Below are positions 51,257 through 60,780 of a stretch of 64,000 nucleotides of DNA, in pieces. Numbering within the stretch: position 1 is the stretch's first letter; each line of letters opens with the position of its first letter. Both the position numbers and the translations under genes were made by a program. The notes beneath the pieces are model-generated. The model saw only the letters and a list, made by a program, of their open reading frames with translations. It ran no database searches and was not told where the DNA came from. Origin of the DNA: Wigglesworthia glossinidia (GTDB taxonomy: Bacteria; Pseudomonadota; Gammaproteobacteria; Enterobacterales; Enterobacteriaceae); NCBI GenBank assembly GCA_030827005.1, contig JAVBJL010000008.1, forward strand, positions 23,926 through 87,925, in the 5' to 3' direction.

Positions 51257-51691
51257 TTAAGATTTATTGTATAATTCTAAAATATTTTTTTCTAATTTAG
51301 AGATCATCTGACTCAGCCATTCAATTTCTTCTTGACTAATGCCTTGAAGAACTTCTTTACGCGTAGTATGGATGACACTATTTACTTCTTTAATAATTGG
51401 TTCTGCAAATTTAGTTAACTTAATTCTTTTAGCTCTTCGATCGTTTGTACATGTATGACGTGTGATGAGTTTTTTTTCTTCTAACTGATCTAATGTTCTT
51501 ACTAATGAAGGCTGTTCGATTCCTATAGATTTTGCTAATTGAATTTGAGATTGTTCTGGTGGTAGTTGACAGATATTATGTAAAGTTATCCAGTGTGTTT
51601 GTGTAAGCTCTAATGGTTTTAAGCGATGATCAATCAGGGCACGCCATATTCTTACTAAACGCGCTAAATCAGATCCTAAAGGTGATTCCAA
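51257..51691 (-). CDS. slyA: MarR-family transcriptional regulator SlyA
   Basis: SlyA is a winged-helix dimeric regulator that, in Salmonella and E. coli, counteracts H-NS at AT-rich promoters. It reads [20 protein letters not shown] at the N-terminus, with the DNA-recognition helix and wing in [20 protein letters not shown] and [11 protein letters not shown]. Length 144 aa, the same as the enterobacterial protein, and very well conserved. The start is TTG at 51691 with AAGGAG six bases upstream, which fixes it. It is divergent from rnt. It is one of very few sequence-specific regulators in the window. Confidence 0.96.
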   Translation of the reverse strand: MESPLGSDLARLVRIWRALIDHRLKPLELTQTHWITLHNICQLPPEQSQIQLAKSIGIEQPSLVRTLDQLEEKKLITRHTCTNDRRAKRIKLTKFAEPIIKEVNSVIHTTRKEVLQGISQEEIEWLSQMISKLEKNILELYNKS

Positions 51692-52150
51692 TTTTATCTC
51701 CTTATTTGTAATAAGTATTCAATATTTTTTTTGTTTTATTAAAGTATTTTTATGTATACAGGTATTATTTACTTTAAATAAGTATGATTATACATTTTTT
51801 TAAAAAATATATACAATGTTTATATTTGTTATTTTAATATTTTATTTTATATTAATTTCGTTAAAAATTTTTATTTTCATTCTTTAAATTATTAATAAGT
51901 AATAATTATATTTTTACAATAAAAACATTCATGCATATATTATTTTATAAGAAATTTAGAAAATACAAAATAAGATGCTATAATCGTTAATTAATAAAAT
52001 TATTAACTTAATTATAGTTAATTAAAATAAATCATTATATAAAAGTCAATAATATTTTTTAAGAATTATTTCAATTTATACATCCTAAGTTTTTTAATAG
52101 AAAATTAGTTTTATTTAAACTTTAAATTTTATTTTTATTATAATTTTACC
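51692..52150. other. 459-base divergent spacer slyA/rnt
   Basis: AT-rich region between slyA and rnt, which should carry promoters for both. The only site I would name is the extended -10 listed separately. I find no ORF with homology and no RNA gene. Confidence 0.4.
51955..51984 (+). promoter_or_regulatory. Candidate extended -10 promoter upstream of rnt
   Basis: TTTAGA, an 18-base spacer and TATAAT preceded by TGC form an extended -10 pattern (GATGCTATAATCG) pointing at rnt, about 165 bases before its ATG. The TG-C-TATAAT match is exact, and the -35 matches TTGACA at four of six positions. In DNA this AT-rich, -10-like hexamers are frequent, so support is modest. Confidence 0.3.
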
Positions 52151-52798
52151 ATGTTTCAAAAAATCGAAGAAAATACTTTATATAAACGATTTAGAGGTTT
52201 TTATCCAGTAGTTATTGATGTAGAAACTGCAGGATTCAACTCTAGCAAAGATGCTCTATTAGAAATTGCAATAATTACATTTAAAATGGATTATGATGGG
52301 TGGTTGGTAATAGATCAAAAATTACATTTTCATATTATCCCCTTTCCTGGTTTAAATATTGAAAAATCAGCATTAGCTTTTAATAAAATCGATCCTTATA
52401 ATCCTTTTCGAATTGCAATAAAAGAACGCGAAGCATTAAAAAAAATTTTTCAAACAGTACGTCAGGGAATTAAAATACAATCCTGTAATAAAGCCATTGT
52501 AGTTGCGCATAATGCAGCTTTTGATCACAGTTTTTTAATGGCAGCTACTAAACGATCATTGTTGAAATATAATCCGTTTCATCTATTTTCGACTTTTGAT
52601 ACAGCAACGCTAAGCGGACTAGTTTTAGGACAAACAGTATTGGCTAAAGCATGTGCGACGGCAGGAATTAGATTTGATAGCAATGCGGCGCATTCTGCGT
52701 TATATGACACAGAAATAACTGCGAAATTATTTTGTGAAATAGTGAATCGTTGGAAACGTTTAGGTGGGTGGCCAATTAAACGATATAAAAAGTATTAA
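52151..52798 (+). CDS. rnt: Ribonuclease T
   Basis: RNase T is a DEDDh 3'-5' exonuclease that trims tRNA 3' ends, including CCA turnover, and matures 5S and 23S rRNA. The ExoI motif is [20 protein letters not shown] (catalytic Asp-Glu). ExoII is [14 protein letters not shown], and Exo[16 protein letters not shown] contains the catalytic His and Asp. Length 215 aa is the E. coli length. The block slyA-rnt-grxD-ribC reproduces an E. coli cluster with genes removed. Its convergent neighbour grxD starts 28 bases away. Confidence 0.97.
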   Translation: MFQKIEENTLYKRFRGFYPVVIDVETAGFNSSKDALLEIAIITFKMDYDGWLVIDQKLHFHIIPFPGLNIEKSALAFNKIDPYNPFRIAIKEREALKKIFQTVRQGIKIQSCNKAIVVAHNAAFDHSFLMAATKRSLLKYNPFHLFSTFDTATLSGLVLGQTVLAKACATAGIRFDSNAAHSALYDTEITAKLFCEIVNRWKRLGGWPIKRYKKY

Positions 52799-52826
52799 AA
52801 ACAAATTTTTAATTTATTATTAATTT

Positions 52827-53162
52827 TTATTCATCAGGAATTGCTGATTTCAACGCGTTACTTATCAGTGGCACTAATTCTCCATTCTTATGCATTTGAG
52901 TTACAATATCACATCCTCCAATTAAGTTACCATTAATCCATAATTGAGGAAACGTGGGCCAATTAGCAAAATCTGGTAGTTGTAATCGAATATCTGGATT
53001 TTCAATAACGTCTACATATGCGAATTTAAATCCTAAATTACATAGTATTTGTGATATTTGTGCAGAAAAACCGCATTTTGGATTTTCTGGCGATCCTTTC
53101 ATGTATAAAAGGATTAAATTTTTTTTTATTTGTTCTTGAATTTTTTTTGTCGTATTGTCCAT
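52827..53162 (-). CDS. grxD: Monothiol glutaredoxin GrxD
   Basis: Grx4 is a CGFS monothiol glutaredoxin that, with glutathione, holds and transfers 2Fe-2S clusters. The active site is NPKCGFSAQ near residue 30, followed by FKFAYVDVIENPDIR, NWPTFPQLWINGNLIGGCDI (cis-Pro and glutathione-binding GGCD). Length 111 aa (115 in E. coli). Functionally it belongs with the Suf pathway. It is a minus-strand gene downstream of ribC, convergent with rnt. Confidence 0.96.
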   Translation of the reverse strand: MDNTTKKIQEQIKKNLILLYMKGSPENPKCGFSAQISQILCNLGFKFAYVDVIENPDIRLQLPDFANWPTFPQLWINGNLIGGCDIVTQMHKNGELVPLISNALKSAIPDE

Positions 53163-53229
53163 TTATAATTTTCCAATAATTATTATTTTTTTGATTTTAA
53201 AAAATATTTATATGTATAGTTGAACTTTT

Positions 53230-53856
53230 CTAATCAATCTCGCAATTAAATTTTTTATTTAATATTCTTTCAACAGTATCAACTATTATTTGTGTGTTTA
53301 AATCTATTTCGATATTTACTAAGCTACCTATTTTTTTGTATTTTAAAGCCGTTTTTTCAATTGTTTCAGGAATTAAATGTATATAAAAACCATTATTTAA
53401 TATTTTTGAAATAGTTAAACTAATTCCATCAATTCCAACGTATCCCTTATAAAAAAAATATTTCATTATTTTTTTATTCGGTATTGTAATATAAATAGTT
53501 TTTTTATTTTCAGTGCATTGAATTTCTGATATCGTTCCAAAACATGTAATATGTCCAGACATAAGATGTCCGCCGATCGGTTGGTTAAGAGAAACTGATT
53601 TTTCTAAATTAATTTGATCTCCGATTTTTATTTTTTTGAAATTTGTAATATCAATTGTTTCTTTTATTAAATCAAATGTAATATTTTCATTTTCAATTTT
53701 AGTTATTGTTAAACAGCATCCATTATTTGATATCGAATCTCCTATTGATAAATTTGATAAAAGATTTTTTGGGAAAATAACACTATAGGTGAATATATCA
53801 GTGTTTTTTTTTAAAGTATTTACGAAACCTATTCCTTGTATAATTCCAGTAAACAT
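53230..53856 (-). CDS. ribC: Riboflavin synthase alpha subunit
   Basis: Riboflavin synthase dismutates two 6,7-dimethyl-8-ribityllumazine molecules to riboflavin. The two-fold repeat of lumazine-binding domains is visible, each beginning with a barrel start: MFTGIIQGIGFV and GGHLMSGHITCFGTI, with SNNGCCLTI and GIDGISLTI as the matching substrate loops. Length 208 aa (213 in E. coli, where the gene is ribC, also called ribE). Together with ribA it shows an active riboflavin route. It lies next to a tRNA-Val gene, as in E. coli. Confidence 0.95.
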   Translation of the reverse strand: MFTGIIQGIGFVNTLKKNTDIFTYSVIFPKNLLSNLSIGDSISNNGCCLTITKIENENITFDLIKETIDITNFKKIKIGDQINLEKSVSLNQPIGGHLMSGHITCFGTISEIQCTENKKTIYITIPNKKIMKYFFYKGYVGIDGISLTISKILNNGFYIHLIPETIEKTALKYKKIGSLVNIEIDLNTQIIVDTVERILNKKFNCEID

Positions 53857-53975
53857 AAAATTTATCTTATCAATTGTTTAATATTTATTTTATACATTTA
53901 GTATTTGCATGATTATAACTTTTAACAAATTTTAATTTAGTTTTATACGATTTATTTCAAAACTAAAAAAATTTA

Positions 53976-54050
53976 TACGTCTGAGTGGATTTGAACCACT
54001 GACCCCCACCATGTCAGGGTGGTACTCTGACCTTTCTGAGCTACAGACGT
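53976..54050 (-). tRNA. valV: tRNA-Val (anticodon GAC)
   Basis: On the minus strand, ACGTCTG pairs with CAGACGT as the acceptor stem. TAGCTCAG starts the D arm, CCACC-CTGACAT-GGTGG is the anticodon arm with GAC, and GTGGTTCAAATCCAC is the T arm. The discriminator is A, and the 3' CCA is not encoded (the DNA continues TAAAT), so CCA must be added enzymatically. The location beside ribC matches E. coli valVW, of which one copy remains. Confidence 0.95.
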
Positions 54051-54257
54051 AAATTAGATCTTTATATATTTAATAAAATAATAAATAGCAATAATTTTTT
54101 TACTATAAAATATTTAAATTAATTTAAATAAAATTACATTATATATATATTTATATAAATAACAATATGTGTTTGAAATATTATTTATATAAGAACAGTA
54201 TATAAAAACTAAAATTTAGTATATTATAATCACGTTAACTCTTCCAAAAAAAACAAT

Positions 54258-55310
54258 ATGGAAAATAAAAAAAGTCTACTATATAAAGATTCAGGGGTTA
54301 ATATTAAATCGGCTAACAATTTAATAAAAAAAATCAAATCTTTAGCGCGTAAAACACATGCTAAAGAAGTTATGAATAATATTGGTGGATTCTCTTCCCT
54401 ATGTGCCATCCCAAAAAAATATCATCAACCAATATTAGTTTTAAGTACAGATGGAGTAGGAACAAAACTACGTTTTGCAATTGATAACAATATTTATAAA
54501 AATATCGGAGTCGATTTAGTAGCAATGTGTGTCAATGATATAATCACACAAGGAGCGCAGCCTTTATTTTTTTTAGATTATTATGCGACTGGAAAGTTAA
54601 ATCTCGATATATCTATAAAAATTATTGAAGGAATAATAACAGGATGTGAAATTTCTAAATGTTCATTAGTCGGTGGGGAAACATCTGAAATGCCAGGAAT
54701 GTATGCAAAAAAAGATTTTGATCTATCCGGTTTTTGCGTAGGAGTAGTAGAAAAATCGAAAATAATTAATGTTGATAAAGTTAACATTGGAAATTCAATT
54801 ATTGCTCTTAGCTCTAGTGGATTACATTCTAACGGATATTCTTTAATAAGAAATATTATAAAAAAAAATAAAATAGACTATCATAATTATCTTTTAGATA
54901 ATAAAAAATTAATTGATCACCTATTAATTCCTACTCGTATTTATGTTAATTCAATAATTAATTTGATAAAAAAAATTAATGTACATGCGATTGCACATAT
55001 TACCGGAGGAGGTTTGATTGAAAATATTCCAAGAATTTTACCAAAGAACACATGCGCAGTCATTAAAGAAAAAACTTGGAAATGGCCAAATATTTTTAGT
55101 TGGATAAGTAAAATTGGTAATATTCAGAAAAATGAAATGTATAATACATTCAATTGTGGAATTGGAATGATTATTATTATTTCTTCAAAAGATATACAAA
55201 ATTCATTGAAAATACTAAAAGATAGCGGAGAAAATGCATGGATAATTGGAAAAATTATTGATAAAAATTTATACAAACAATCAATATATTTTGAAAATTT
55301 TTTTGATTAA
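54258..55310 (+). CDS. purM: Phosphoribosylformylglycinamidine cyclo-ligase (AIR synthase)
   Basis: PurM closes the imidazole ring to make AIR in purine synthesis. YKDSGVNIKSANNLI begins the protein. LSTDGVGTKLRFAID, GIDLVAMCVNDIITQGA-type blocks and LVGGETSEMPGMY are ATP/FGAM-binding signatures, and HITGGGLIENIPRIL lies in the C-terminal domain. Length 350 aa (345 in E. coli). Its usual partner purN does not follow; after a spacer of about 265 bases comes dapA. Upstream lies the tRNA-Val gene, transcribed away from it. Confidence 0.96.
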   Translation: MENKKSLLYKDSGVNIKSANNLIKKIKSLARKTHAKEVMNNIGGFSSLCAIPKKYHQPILVLSTDGVGTKLRFAIDNNIYKNIGVDLVAMCVNDIITQGAQPLFFLDYYATGKLNLDISIKIIEGIITGCEISKCSLVGGETSEMPGMYAKKDFDLSGFCVGVVEKSKIINVDKVNIGNSIIALSSSGLHSNGYSLIRNIIKKNKIDYHNYLLDNKKLIDHLLIPTRIYVNSIINLIKKINVHAIAHITGGGLIENIPRILPKNTCAVIKEKTWKWPNIFSWISKIGNIQKNEMYNTFNCGIGMIIIISSKDIQNSLKILKDSGENAWIIGKIIDKNLYKQSIYFENFFD

Positions 55311-55575
55311 AATTATTATATACTTACTAAATAAAATAATCTAAATTTAAAGACATATAGTTTATAAGATGTATTAAAAAAATAAAATTTTAAAAACAAT
55401 CATATTCATAAGTTATTTGTTAATAAAATTACTATTAAAATAATTTATATAAATAAACCTATCCTGTAGATAGCTAAATTCTATTAATATACTAAAAGTT
55501 ATATCAACTGTAATATATCTAAAAATAATTATTAATTTAAATGCATAATAATTATAACTTTATAGGAAATTGTAC

Positions 55576-56466
55576 ATGTTTTCAGGCAGCATAGTAGCAT
55601 TGATTACACCCATGTTAAATTCTGGAAAAATAGATTTTGATAGTTTAAAAAATTTGATAAATTATCACATATGCAATAATACTTCGGCAATATTAATTAT
55701 AAGCTCTACTGGCGAGGGATATTCGTTAACTTTTAAAGAAAAATGCGAAGTATTAATATTTTCTTTAGAACTATGTGCCAATAAAATTCCTATTATTACA
55801 GGTATAGGATCGGCTTCATTTAAAGACATAACAAAACAAATATCTTTTTATAATCAAACAAAAATAAACGGATTTTTAATATCTACGCCATACTATAGCT
55901 GTCCAAATCAGGACGGATTATATCAGTATTTTAAAAAAATTTCTGAACTTACTAATGTTCCACAAATTATTTATAATATACCTCGTCGTACCGGATGCGA
56001 TATTTTACCAAAAACTGTTGCTAAATTGTCAAAAATTAAAAATATTGTTGGTATTAAAGAATCTAGTGGCGATCTAAGTCGAATTAAAAAGATAAAAATT
56101 ATATCTGATAATCATTTTAAAATACTTTGCGGAGACGATATACATATATTAGATTTTATAAAACTTGGTGGATCTGGAGTAATATCTATGGCATCTAACA
56201 TTATAGCTAAAGAGTCAGCACAGATATGTCGTTTAATGAATAATAAATATTACTATGAAGCAGAAAAAATATATAATAAATTGTACAATTTGTACCACGC
56301 ACTTACTATCGAACCTAATCCATCAGCTATTAAGTGGGCATGTAAATTTTTAGGATTAATTAAAACATGTAAATCGCGACTACCAATTTTACATATCAGT
56401 AAAAAACATGCATATTTTTTAAAAAATATATTAAAAACTATTTTTACAAATAAAAAATTTTTTTAG
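55576..56466 (+). CDS. dapA: 4-hydroxy-tetrahydrodipicolinate synthase
   Basis: DapA condenses pyruvate and aspartate semialdehyde, the first step to diaminopimelate (peptidoglycan) and lysine. The Schiff-base Lys is in VGIKESSGDL, the catalytic Tyr in IIYNIPRRTGCD and STGEGYSLTF supplies the Thr pair. I start it at ATG 55576 (MFSGSIVALITP, matching E. coli MFTGSIVAIVTP), preceded by AGGAAA at a spacing of six. The track start is a TTG two codons earlier. Length 296 aa (292 in E. coli). It is followed by purC with bamC missing in between. Confidence 0.96.
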   Translation: MFSGSIVALITPMLNSGKIDFDSLKNLINYHICNNTSAILIISSTGEGYSLTFKEKCEVLIFSLELCANKIPIITGIGSASFKDITKQISFYNQTKINGFLISTPYYSCPNQDGLYQYFKKISELTNVPQIIYNIPRRTGCDILPKTVAKLSKIKNIVGIKESSGDLSRIKKIKIISDNHFKILCGDDIHILDFIKLGGSGVISMASNIIAKESAQICRLMNNKYYYEAEKIYNKLYNLYHALTIEPNPSAIKWACKFLGLIKTCKSRLPILHISKKHAYFLKNILKTIFTNKKFF

Positions 56467-56510
56467 AATTATATTCTTTATTAAAATTTATTTGAAATTT
56501 CATTTATTAT

Positions 56511-57230
56511 ATGAAAATTATAAAACATAATAAAATTTATGATGGTAAATCGAAAAAGTTATATGAAACGAATGATTCTAATATACTAATATTACAATTT
56601 AAAGAAACTATGTCTAAATGTAATGGAAAATATATTAAAAAATTTGTAAAAAAAGATATTATTAATAATAAGTTTAGTTATTTTATTATGAATTTATTGT
56701 CTAAAAATAATGTAAAAACTCATATAATATCTTTATTATCAGAAAATCAAACATTAGTTAAAAATTTAAATATGTTTCCTATAGAATGTGTAATGCGTAA
56801 TTACGCAGCTGGATCAATAGTGAAAAGACTTAAAATTAAAGACAAGTCTTTTTTAAAACCTCCAGTATTTGAGATATATCTTAAAAACGATGATCTTGGA
56901 GATCCATTAATTAATGACTCTCACTGTATTACATTTAATTTAATTAGCAAAATACATCTGGAAAACATAAAAAAAATAATAAATCAAGTTAACCATATTT
57001 TAAAAAAGTTATTTTATAAAGCAGAATTAATATTAGTGGATTTTAAATTAGAATTTGGTCTATTTAATAATGTTTTGACGCTAGGAGATGAATTTTCTTT
57101 AGATAGCAGTAGAATTTGGGAAAAAAATACATTTAAAACAATGGATAAAGATATTTTTAGAAATAATTTAAATTTTGATATTATTAGATGTTATCAAAAA
57201 GTAGCTAAAAAAATTGGATGCGATCTTTAA
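56511..57230 (+). CDS. purC: SAICAR synthetase
   Basis: PurC joins aspartate to CAIR in purine synthesis. KIYDGKSKKLYETND is the ATP-binding start. FPIECVMRNYAAGSIVKRL, LILVDFKLEFGL and GDEFSLDSSRIW are family signatures. Length 239 aa (237 in E. coli). It lies 44 bases after dapA, keeping the E. coli dapA-(bamC)-purC order. It is convergent with murA. Confidence 0.96.
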   Translation: MKIIKHNKIYDGKSKKLYETNDSNILILQFKETMSKCNGKYIKKFVKKDIINNKFSYFIMNLLSKNNVKTHIISLLSENQTLVKNLNMFPIECVMRNYAAGSIVKRLKIKDKSFLKPPVFEIYLKNDDLGDPLINDSHCITFNLISKIHLENIKKIINQVNHILKKLFYKAELILVDFKLEFGLFNNVLTLGDEFSLDSSRIWEKNTFKTMDKDIFRNNLNFDIIRCYQKVAKKIGCDL

Positions 57231-57310
57231 AAAAAGATAAAAAATTATAGATAAATTAATTTTTAAATACTTTAATAATTGATAATCTTTTTAATTTTAA
57301 ATAAACGTAC

Positions 57311-58567
57311 TTATTTTTTTAATCTTTTAATATTTGCACCTAATTGTCGAAGCTTATTTTCAATACAATCATATCCGCGATCAATATGAGAAACACAGTC
57401 TACTATTGTAATTCCATCTGCAATGCATCCCGCGAGTATGAGACTTGCAGAAGATCGTAAATCTTTAGCAATTACTTGTGTTCCATATAGCTGCTTAACT
57501 CCATAGCAAAAAATTTTATTGCTTTTAATAATTGCTTTTGCGCCCATTCTTATAAGTTCTGGAACGTGCATAAATCTATTTTCAAAAATTGTTTCTACAA
57601 TAACACCTAAACCTTGAGAAACTAAATTTAATAAAGTAAATTGAGCTTGCATATCTGTTGGAAATCCAGGATACGGTTCTGTTTTAATTTTAACAGCACG
57701 AGGCCTTTTCCCGCACATATCAAGTGTAATCCAATTTTTACCAATATTAATTTTTGCACCTGCTTCGTATAATTTTTTTAATACAATATTTAAATTATTA
57801 GGATTAGTATCGTAACACGTAATTTTACCTCTAGACACTGCTCCTGCAACCAAGAATGTACCAGTTTCTATACGATCTGGCAATATACGATATACACCGC
57901 CTCTCAATTTTTTTACACCCTGAATAATAATAGTTTTTGTCCCTAAGCCATGTATTTTGGCTCCTAATAAAATTAAAAAATTAGCTGTATCTATTACCTC
58001 TGGTTCCCTCGCGGCATTTTCAATTACAGTCATGCCGATTGCTAATGTTGCAGCGCTCATTATCGTAACTGTTGCTCCTACACTGCTTTTTTTCATTACA
58101 ATATGTGCACAGTGTAATCTCCCTTTTACATTAGCTTTAACATATCCATCTTTAAAATAGATTTTTGCACCAAGTTTTTTTAAACCATCAATATGGAGAT
58201 CGACTGGTCTAGATCCAATGGCGCAACCTCCAGGAAGAGAAATTTTGCCTTCTCCAAATCTAGCAAGTAGAGGACCTAAAATCCAAATGGAAGCACGTAT
58301 GGTCTTTGCTAATTGACATGGGGCATGGTATATATTAATACTTCTTGCATTAATATAAATAGATTTATTTTCTTCAACTTTAGCTCCTAAATATTTTAAT
58401 AAATTTATAGCAATTTCGATATCTTTTAATTTAGGTACATTTTGTATTTCGATTTCTTCTTCTGATAATATTGTTGCAAATAAAATAGGAAGAGAAGAAT
58501 TTTTAGCACCTGATATTATGACATCTCCACTTAATTTAGTTGTACCTTGAATGTAAAATTGATTCAC
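57311..58567 (-). CDS. murA: UDP-N-acetylglucosamine 1-carboxyvinyltransferase
   Basis: MurA transfers enolpyruvate from PEP to UDP-GlcNAc, the first committed step of peptidoglycan synthesis. The EPSP-synthase fold carries [20 protein letters not shown] at the N-terminus. The catalytic cysteine is in [20 protein letters not shown] near residue 115, the position attacked by fosfomycin. [16 protein letters not shown] and [17 protein letters not shown] are conserved. Length 418 aa (419 in E. coli). It follows ibaG on the minus strand, the E. coli pairing. Confidence 0.97.
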   Translation of the reverse strand: MNQFYIQGTTKLSGDVIISGAKNSSLPILFATILSEEEIEIQNVPKLKDIEIAINLLKYLGAKVEENKSIYINARSINIYHAPCQLAKTIRASIWILGPLLARFGEGKISLPGGCAIGSRPVDLHIDGLKKLGAKIYFKDGYVKANVKGRLHCAHIVMKKSSVGATVTIMSAATLAIGMTVIENAAREPEVIDTANFLILLGAKIHGLGTKTIIIQGVKKLRGGVYRILPDRIETGTFLVAGAVSRGKITCYDTNPNNLNIVLKKLYEAGAKINIGKNWITLDMCGKRPRAVKIKTEPYPGFPTDMQAQFTLLNLVSQGLGVIVETIFENRFMHVPELIRMGAKAIIKSNKIFCYGVKQLYGTQVIAKDLRSSASLILAGCIADGITIVDCVSHIDRGYDCIENKLRQLGANIKRLKK

Positions 58568-58607
58568 TGTGAGTTTATCTCTATCAATTTATGAATAAAT
58601 ATAATAA

Positions 58608-58868
58608 TTATCTATTTTTAAAATTAATTTTATTTTTCAATTCCCATTCTTTTAAAGTATATGGATAAATAGATATAGCATGAATAGAATTATTTTTAAT
58701 ATATGGTTTTAAATATTTATAAATCATTTGTTCTCTTTGCACATGATTAAGTTGAGAAAAAATATCACTAATTAAAGTAATTTTAAAATATTTTCCATTA
58801 TTAGTTATATGAATATCATTAAATTGAAGTTTATTTTTCAGTATATTTTTTATTTCTTTAATTTCCAT
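58608..58868 (-). CDS. ibaG: BolA-family protein IbaG
   Basis: A small BolA-like protein, 86 aa (84-89 in E. coli). BolA proteins partner monothiol CGFS glutaredoxins such as GrxD in handling 2Fe-2S clusters. EIKNILKNKLQFNDIHITNN corresponds to the N-terminal helix and strand, and the conserved family His/loop lies in IKNNSIHAISIYPYTLKEW. It is directly upstream of murA with 40 bases between, as in E. coli, where mlaBCDEF lies on the other side; those genes are not in the 538-base spacer that follows. Confidence 0.92.
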   Translation of the reverse strand: MEIKEIKNILKNKLQFNDIHITNNGKYFKITLISDIFSQLNHVQREQMIYKYLKPYIKNNSIHAISIYPYTLKEWELKNKINFKNR

Positions 58869-59406
58869 ATCATTTTCATTTTTTTAAAGTTTATCTAATT
58901 ATTATTTAATATATCAACTGTATTATCAAATATTTAATGAATATAAAAAAAATAAAAGTAAAATATTGCACCAAATAAATTTATATGAATTAATACTTAA
59001 TTATTGACTTATATTAATTAATTAATAACTTTTAACAAGTTTTATTTAACAAAATATTGTAATATAAAATTATAAAAACTATATATCTAAATTAATAAAT
59101 AATTACATAATTTATTTTTTTTAATAACTCAAATAATTTTTAATATAAGTAAAAAATGTAATTATTTTTAATATATTAAAAATCAATTTATCCGTTCATT
59201 GTAATAAAAAGTAAATATCACAATCGATTGTGATTTAAAAATGTCAATATTTAAATATTTAAACATAAATAAAATTAAATTTAAAACGTAATATAATTTA
59301 ATTAATCATATTAATATTAAATTAAAAATAATTATATATTATATTTAATTTATTTAAATAAAATATAAAATTATATTAATAATTAAAATTTCACTGAGAT
59401 ATTGAA
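58869..59406. other. 538-base divergent spacer ibaG/kdsD with palindrome
   Basis: One of the longest non-coding stretches in the window, where E. coli has the mla operon and yrbG. No mla remnant is readable in any frame. The one distinct feature is the perfect 18-bp palindrome at 59217-59234; the rest is near-pure A/T. It must contain promoters for ibaG-murA and kdsD. Confidence 0.45.
59217..59234. promoter_or_regulatory. Perfect 18-bp palindrome ATCACAATCGATTGTGAT
   Basis: A perfectly two-fold symmetric site with no spacer and six G/C bases, about 170 bases upstream of kdsD and 350 bases upstream of ibaG. The arms TCACA and TGTGA are those of a CRP site but in the opposite order, so it is not a standard CRP site. 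It looks like an operator for a dimeric regulator, or a structural element. No protein can be assigned. Confidence 0.35.
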
Positions 59407-60390
59407 ATGTTAAAAAATTCTTTAGTTTCAACTTTTGATTTTGTTAAATCTGGAAAAAAAATATTAGCTTTAGAATTAAAAAATTTACAACAGCTACATC
59501 AATGTATTAATCATAATTTTCAAAAAGCTGGAGAAATTTTATTAAATTGTAGCGGAAAAATAATAACTATGGGTATTGGAAAATCGGGATATATAGCTAG
59601 AAAATTAGCTGCTACATTTTCTAGTACCGGAAATCCTTCTTTTTTTATTCATCCAACAGAAGCAAGTCATGGAGATCTCGGTATGTTATCATCTGGAGAT
59701 ATTATAGTTGCCTTTTCTAAATCCGGAGAATCTCACGAAATAATTGTTTTGATTTCTTTTATCAAACATTTAGATATTCCTTATATTTGTATTACTGAAA
59801 ATCCTTCAAGCACTATTGCAAAATCAGCAAATGTTTATATTTCTATTCATAAAACACAAGAAGCTTGTGCTTTAGGTGCTCCTACTACTAGCACGACTGC
59901 TGCATTAATTATAGGAGATGCATTAGCTATTTCATTAGCACGTGCGAAAAATTTTAATGTTAAAAAATTTTCTTTTTTACATCCTGGAGGTTTATTAGGA
60001 AAAAAACTATTGATACGTGTACATGAAATAATGCGTGCTAAAAATGATATCCCAGTCGTCGATTGGACATGTTCTGTTTTTCATGCAATTATAGAAATTG
60101 CAAAAAAAAATTTTGGAACCGTGGTAGTTTTAAATAATCATAAAAAAATATTAGGTGTTTTTACATCAAAAATTCTTATTAGTCTATCTAAATTAGATTT
60201 AGACTTCAGAAACACTAATATTAAAACTGTTATGACATCTACATTTAAAATAATTCATCCAAATATTTTGGCTTCAAAAGCATTAGAAGAAATGAAATAT
60301 AGCAATGTAAAATTTTTATTAGTAGCAATTAATAGCTATCTTCTTGGAATTATTCAAATGCGCGATATATTAAACATTGGATTATATTAA
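59407..60390 (+). CDS. kdsD: Arabinose-5-phosphate isomerase KdsD
   Basis: KdsD converts ribulose-5-phosphate to arabinose-5-phosphate for KdsA and Kdo synthesis. The SIS domain (about 35-185) has MGIGKSGYIARKLAATFSST, FIHPTEASHGDLGML and AFSKSGES. Two CBS domains (about 205-265 and 275-327) follow, with MRAKNDIPVV and VMTSTFKIIHPN. Length is 327 aa (328 in E. coli). The next E. coli gene, kdsC, is absent here, and the lptCAB group downstream is inverted relative to kdsD. Confidence 0.96.
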   Translation: MLKNSLVSTFDFVKSGKKILALELKNLQQLHQCINHNFQKAGEILLNCSGKIITMGIGKSGYIARKLAATFSSTGNPSFFIHPTEASHGDLGMLSSGDIIVAFSKSGESHEIIVLISFIKHLDIPYICITENPSSTIAKSANVYISIHKTQEACALGAPTTSTTAALIIGDALAISLARAKNFNVKKFSFLHPGGLLGKKLLIRVHEIMRAKNDIPVVDWTCSVFHAIIEIAKKNFGTVVVLNNHKKILGVFTSKILISLSKLDLDFRNTNIKTVMTSTFKIIHPNILASKALEEMKYSNVKFLLVAINSYLLGIIQMRDILNIGLY

Positions 60391-60780
60391 TTTTTTATAT
60401 CGATTGATGTATTATAATAATATATTTACAATAAATAATTGACTTGAATATTTTTTAGATTTTTACAAATAAGATAAATTTTTTAAAAAATTAATTTTTT
60501 ATGTATTTAAAATGTATAATTTTAATTTATACATTTGATTTTTTCAATCTCATTTTTAATATTTATATAAAATATTATTAATTAATTTATAAAATATAAT
60601 TAGATTATATTTTTTAGTATAATTATTTATTGATATAATAATATATGCCTTGTTTTTAATTAAAAATTTTTAATATTATAAATTTATATATATTTTATAT
60701 TCAAATAATATTCAATTAATTTTTAATGCTATTAAGTTGAGTAAAAAAAATAACATACATATTTCATTAAACTGTATGTT
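60391..60780. other. 390-base convergent spacer kdsD/lptB
   Basis: AT-rich DNA between convergent kdsD and lptB. In E. coli kdsC would lie here, but no haloacid-dehalogenase-type frame can be read. The only structured element is the lptB terminator at its right end. Confidence 0.45.
60743..60780 (-). terminator. Rho-independent-like terminator after lptB
   Basis: Immediately after the lptB stop, the minus strand reads AACATAC, a 15-base loop, GTATGTT and then ATTTTTTTT. A seven-base-pair stem followed by eight T is the classic intrinsic terminator layout, although the stem has only two G-C pairs. Confidence 0.6.

Noticed and set aside
59217-59234. Reading the palindrome as a CRP site
   Set aside because: The CRP consensus is TGTGA-N6-TCACA; here the half-sites are in reverse order with no matching spacer geometry.
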